Shown here in pieces: positions 53,913 to 56,404 of a stretch of DNA of 56,404 bases (the first letter of the stretch is position 1; each line of letters opens with the position of its first letter). The notes beneath the pieces are model-generated. The model did no database searches, was not told the DNA's origin, and saw only the letters and a program-made list of their open reading frames with translations. A program made the translations under genes and the position numbers. Origin of the DNA: JBFGCM01 sp041581135. GTDB taxonomy: Bacteria; Actinomycetota; Acidimicrobiia; Spongiisociales; UBA5794. The DNA is taken from contig JBFGCM010000013.1 in the NCBI GenBank assembly GCA_041581135.1, positions 1 through 56,404 on the forward strand. Reading direction: 5' to 3'.

Positions 53913-54686
53913 GCCCGTGCGCTCGCTCGTGGCTGCCAGCTGTATAGCCCCTATGGCGCCCTCGACCGCGCGGTTGAGCGGCTCGCTGACGTCGGACCAA
54001 TCGACCTCCCAGTCCTCGACTCGAGCCATGTCACTGACCACCACGATGCCCGACGCCTGCATGTCGAGTGCGGCGGCTGCGGCGAAGATCGTGGCGATCT
54101 CCATCTCGACCGTCTCGGCGCCGTCGGCCCGCGCCACCGCCAGCTCGGCGGCGGTCTGGCGATACGGCAGCGCCACCGACCACGTGCGCACCCGTTGAAC
54201 ATCACCGCCCAGGCTCTCGACGAGGGCACCCGAGAGCGCGGCACTGCCGTCCACGATCCGAGCCGGCGGGAGGTAGCGGTCCGAGAGCAGCTCGTCACGC
54301 AGCGCCGATTCGACAACCGCAGCGTCTCCGAACTGGTAGCCGGGAACGAGTGCGCCGGCCGTACCGACCACGGAGACGTACCGCGTGGTGTCTCCCAGGA
54401 AGCGGAGGTGTTCGAGCTGGGTAGCAGCCGACGCCGCGCCGGGATTGAGACACGCGATGAGCACCGGCGGCTCCTGGCCCGTGGTCATGAACGTCCGTGC
54501 GTTGGCGATGGTGAGCTCGGCATTCGGGGCGAACCGATCCGGCGCACTCTCCAGGTATCGAGCCACCGACGCCTGGAACGTGTGGACCACGCCGACGGGG
54601 AGCGCACTCGGGCGCCAGCCCGACGACAACGCCCAACCGAGAAAGTGCTGTGGCGTGTAGTGGAAGTCATCCCACGGTGTCGACAT
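53910..54686 (-). CDS. Nucleoside phosphorylase family protein
   Basis: A 258-residue PNP/UDP-type phosphorylase. VSVVGTAGALVPG in the middle corresponds to the conserved G(S/T)AGgL region. AETVEMEIATIFAAAA near residue 205 gives the EMExA substrate-binding motif, and VVVSDMARVEDW the catalytic Asp region. It should cleave a nucleoside or futalosine-like substrate with phosphate or water. GGGAGG lies upstream of ATG 54686. The substrate cannot be told from the sequence. Confidence 0.83.
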   Translation of the reverse strand: MSTPWDDFHYTPQHFLGWALSSGWRPSALPVGVVHTFQASVARYLESAPDRFAPNAELTIANARTFMTTGQEPPVLIACLNPGAASAATQLEHLRFLGDTTRYVSVVGTAGALVPGYQFGDAAVVESALRDELLSDRYLPPARIVDGSAALSGALVESLGGDVQRVRTWSVALPYRQTAAELAVARADGAETVEMEIATIFAAAAALDMQASGIVVVSDMARVEDWEVDWSDVSEPLNRAVEGAIGAIQLAATSERTG

Positions 54687-54706
54687 CGGGCCTCCCTCGT
54701 CGCCGA

Positions 54707-55954
54707 TCAGCCAGTCTCGCGAGCTTGGGCCAGCTCGCGGAACTCGTCAGGCACCCACCCGTCCCCGCCGAGCATCACCGACGCCCGGCCCACGCTCTTC
54801 GAGCCGAACTTCTCCCGCAGCTCGTCGACGGCGCGATCCAGGTCGTAGCGCTGGATGGATGCGGCGGTTCCAGGGCGGATGAGCGTGTCGCCGAGGCCGA
54901 GGTCGAACTCGAGCTGCTGCGGCGCCGCCACCCGCAGCTTCGTGGTGCGGATGCCGAGCAGGCTGAGGCCGCGCCCCTCGCTCGCCTCTGACACCGCAGT
55001 GAGCATGAGGCCGCGCGCCACGGCGAACAGTCCGTCCGTGGTGGCGATGGGCGCCGACAGGGTCCGGGCGCGAGTGACCGATTGCATGTCCGAGAAGCGG
55101 ACCCGGGTGGTGATGGTGGCGGCGGAGCGATCCTTCTCTCGAAGCCGGCGTGAGACCCGATCGGCGACGCCGAGCAGGATGCGGTCCCACCTGGCGCGGT
55201 CGTGTACGTCCCCGCCGAACGCACTCTGCGAGCCCACCGACCTGGCACGGTGGGTGGTCTTCACCTGCCGGGCGTCCCTGGCGACGGCCAGGTCCTGGAG
55301 GTGCGGGCCCAGGTACGGACCGAACCACCCGGCCAGCGTGGCCCGGGGCATCGCCGCCAGGTCGGCGACCGATTCCACCCCATAGCGAGCCAACCGCTCC
55401 TTGGTGGCGGCCCCGATGCCCCAGATGGCGTCGACCGGCAGCGGATCGAGGAACTCTCGTTCCCGATCGGGGGGCACCACGACTATGCCGTCGGGCTTGG
55501 CCACCTTGCTGGCGATCTTGGCGAGGAACTTCGAGCGGGCCACACCGATGGACACCGTGAGCCGGGTCTCGGTGAGGGTGAGCGCCTTGAGGTCGTGGGC
55601 GATCTGCTCCGCCGGCCCGAAGAGATGCTCGGACCCGGACACGTCGAGGAACGCCTCGTCGATCGACATCTGCTCGATCACCGGCGTGAAGCGACGGCAG
55701 ATCTCGAACACGTCGTCGCTGGCGCTGCGGTAGTCCTCGAATGTGCCCTTGACGATGATGATCTGTGGGCACAACTCCCGGGCCCGCCGGGCCCCCATGC
55801 CGGAGCGGACCCCGTACCGGCGCGCCTCGTACGAGGCCGACAACACCACGCCACCCCCGACGGCAAACGCTTTGCCGTGCAGCGCCGGGTTGCGCCGCTC
55901 CTCGACCGATGCGTAGAACGCATCCAGATCCACGTGCAGGATCGACGCCCTCAT
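54707..55954 (-). CDS. dinB: DNA polymerase IV (Y-family)
   Basis: A 415-residue translesion polymerase. Catalytic motifs: HVDLDAFYASVEERRNP at residues 7-23, SASYEARRYGVRSGM, and MSIDEAFLDVS with the DE pair. The helix-hairpin-helix thumb contains VDAIWGIGAATKERL. A little-finger domain follows, with a QLEFDL clamp-binding peptide near residue 347, so it should bind the DnaN clamp. ATG 55954 begins the fold; a GATACT box lies 6 nt upstream. Frames extending further upstream cross hairpins and are not supported. Confidence 0.93.
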   Translation of the reverse strand: MRASILHVDLDAFYASVEERRNPALHGKAFAVGGGVVLSASYEARRYGVRSGMGARRARELCPQIIIVKGTFEDYRSASDDVFEICRRFTPVIEQMSIDEAFLDVSGSEHLFGPAEQIAHDLKALTLTETRLTVSIGVARSKFLAKIASKVAKPDGIVVVPPDREREFLDPLPVDAIWGIGAATKERLARYGVESVADLAAMPRATLAGWFGPYLGPHLQDLAVARDARQVKTTHRARSVGSQSAFGGDVHDRARWDRILLGVADRVSRRLREKDRSAATITTRVRFSDMQSVTRARTLSAPIATTDGLFAVARGLMLTAVSEASEGRGLSLLGIRTTKLRVAAPQQLEFDLGLGDTLIRPGTAASIQRYDLDRAVDELREKFGSKSVGRASVMLGGDGWVPDEFRELAQARETG

Positions 55955-55960
55955 TGGTCG

Positions 55961-55966
55961 AGTATC
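55961..55966 (-). promoter_or_regulatory. -10 box of the leaderless dinB transcript
   Basis: On the minus strand GATACT is followed by exactly 6 nt and the ATG at 55954. The first position of the hexamer departs from TAnnnT. Confidence 0.4.
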
Positions 55967-55992
55967 GCGCCGGGGTGTGACGGTTTTCCTTG

Positions 55993-56037
55993 TGGAGAAT
56001 GCTCCGCATTCTCCAACCGACCGGCGGAGCCGGTCGG
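55993..56037. terminator. Two adjacent perfect hairpins with 3-nt loops
   Basis: Hairpin 1: TGGAGAATGC (55993-56002), loop TCC, GCATTCTCCA (56006-56015). Hairpin 2: CCGACCGGC (56017-56025), loop GGA, GCCGGTCGG (56029-56037). CGTGGCC (56038-56044) can also pair with GGCCACG (56089-56095). They lie between the radical SAM gene and dinB. A strand-symmetrical terminator or repeat element is possible; no T-run is seen. Confidence 0.55.
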
Positions 56038-56222
56038 CGTGGCCAGGCTCCGGCCGCGCGTTCCTCCTTCGCGGGTTGCGTTCGGCCCGGCCACGATGCT
56101 GCCGCTTTGGGGCGAGGCCTCGCGGGCGCCGGCTGCGCTGCAAGCCGCCCGCTGTTCATGCTGGCGATGCAGCTGAGTGTTCGGTACCGCCGGTTGCGAG
56201 CGGTCCCGTTACCCGCCGTCCG

Positions 56223-56404
56223 TCACCGCGCGTCGAACCGCCACAGGCCGGCGTCTCGGGCGGCGGCAAAGGCTCCACGCATCTCGGCCCGCTCGGGCGT
56301 CCGGTCGATGTCCTGGTACCGGTCGCTCCCCTGCACCCGGTGTTCCGGCCGGTACTGGCCCATGACGTTGACATACGTGTCCGGCGACAGCTCCTCCGCC
56401 AGCC
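56223..56404 (-). CDS. C-terminal fragment of a radical SAM (PflA-like) protein
   Basis: The right window edge cuts this gene; only its last 60 codons are visible. The translation contains SPDTYVNVMGQYRPEHRV followed by a DIDRTPERAEM stretch and ends GLWRFDAR before a TGA at 56225-56223. That ending is characteristic of radical SAM proteins annotated as putative pyruvate formate-lyase activating enzymes. The cluster-binding N-terminus lies outside. High GC and normal codon use support it as a real gene. Confidence 0.7.
   Translation of the reverse strand, partial: LAEELSPDTYVNVMGQYRPEHRVQGSDRYQDIDRTPERAEMRGAFAAARDAGLWRFDAR

Overview
The window is GC-rich actinobacterial chromosome centred on the replication origin. 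The order cca ... sigM, anti-sigma factor, trxB, trxA, cwlM-like, parB, parA, rsmG, jag, yidC, yidD, rnpA, rpmH, dnaA, dnaN, recF, dciA, gyrB, gyrA, DUF3566 is the order known around oriC in Mycobacterium. A SARP/AfsR-type regulator with a TPR tail, VOC proteins, secreted lipoproteins and a non-mycobacterial accessory content suggest a deep-branching actinomycete, plausibly an Acidimicrobiia member. That placement is inference; no rRNA gene is present.

Layout. 1-379: direct repeats, then an NADPH-dependent FMN reductase. 925-10366 (minus): DUF3566, gyrA, gyrB, dciA, recF, dnaN and dnaA, with oriC between dnaN and dnaA (8733-8917) and more DnaA boxes upstream of dnaA. 10834-16257 (plus): rpmH, rnpA, yidD, yidC, jag, then a three-copy parS-like array, rsmG, parA and parB. 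A small minus-strand LAGLIDADG-like gene sits in the middle of this block. 16241-22442 (minus): cwlM-like pseudo-amidase, trxA, trxB, a small membrane protein, anti-sigma factor, ECF sigma factor, a stand-alone pseudokinase and a GNAT acetyltransferase. 22574-24739 (plus): HDAC-like deacetylase and pilT, followed by about 800 bp of gene-free repeats and hairpins, then cca.

26946-29231 (minus) is a tightly packed four-gene unit: a polytopic membrane protein, a one-helix microprotein and two VOC proteins. 29337-34346 (plus) is a compact arginine operon, argC-argB-argR-argG-argH, without argJ, argD or argF. From 34426 on come accessory genes: a secreted serine hydrolase fused to Ig-like domains, a PLP decarboxylase, a UBP zinc finger, DUF2461, CorA, an SDR-like protein, an EEP nuclease, a TSUP transporter, small membrane proteins, a 1034-residue SARP/STAND/TPR regulator, three lipoproteins (one with four DUF6174-like repeats), an orphan class II synthetase-like protein, a DinB-like protein, a nucleoside phosphorylase and DNA polymerase IV. 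A truncated radical SAM gene runs off the right edge.

Gene interplay. The origin block carries initiation (DnaA, DciA), clamp (DnaN), repair (RecF), supercoiling (gyrase) and segregation (ParAB-parS). The plus-strand side couples ribosome and tRNA maturation to membrane insertion. The sigM-trx-cwlM-pseudokinase side looks like envelope and redox control. Several free-standing genes have a TAnnnT box exactly 6 nt before the start codon, which suggests widespread leaderless transcription.
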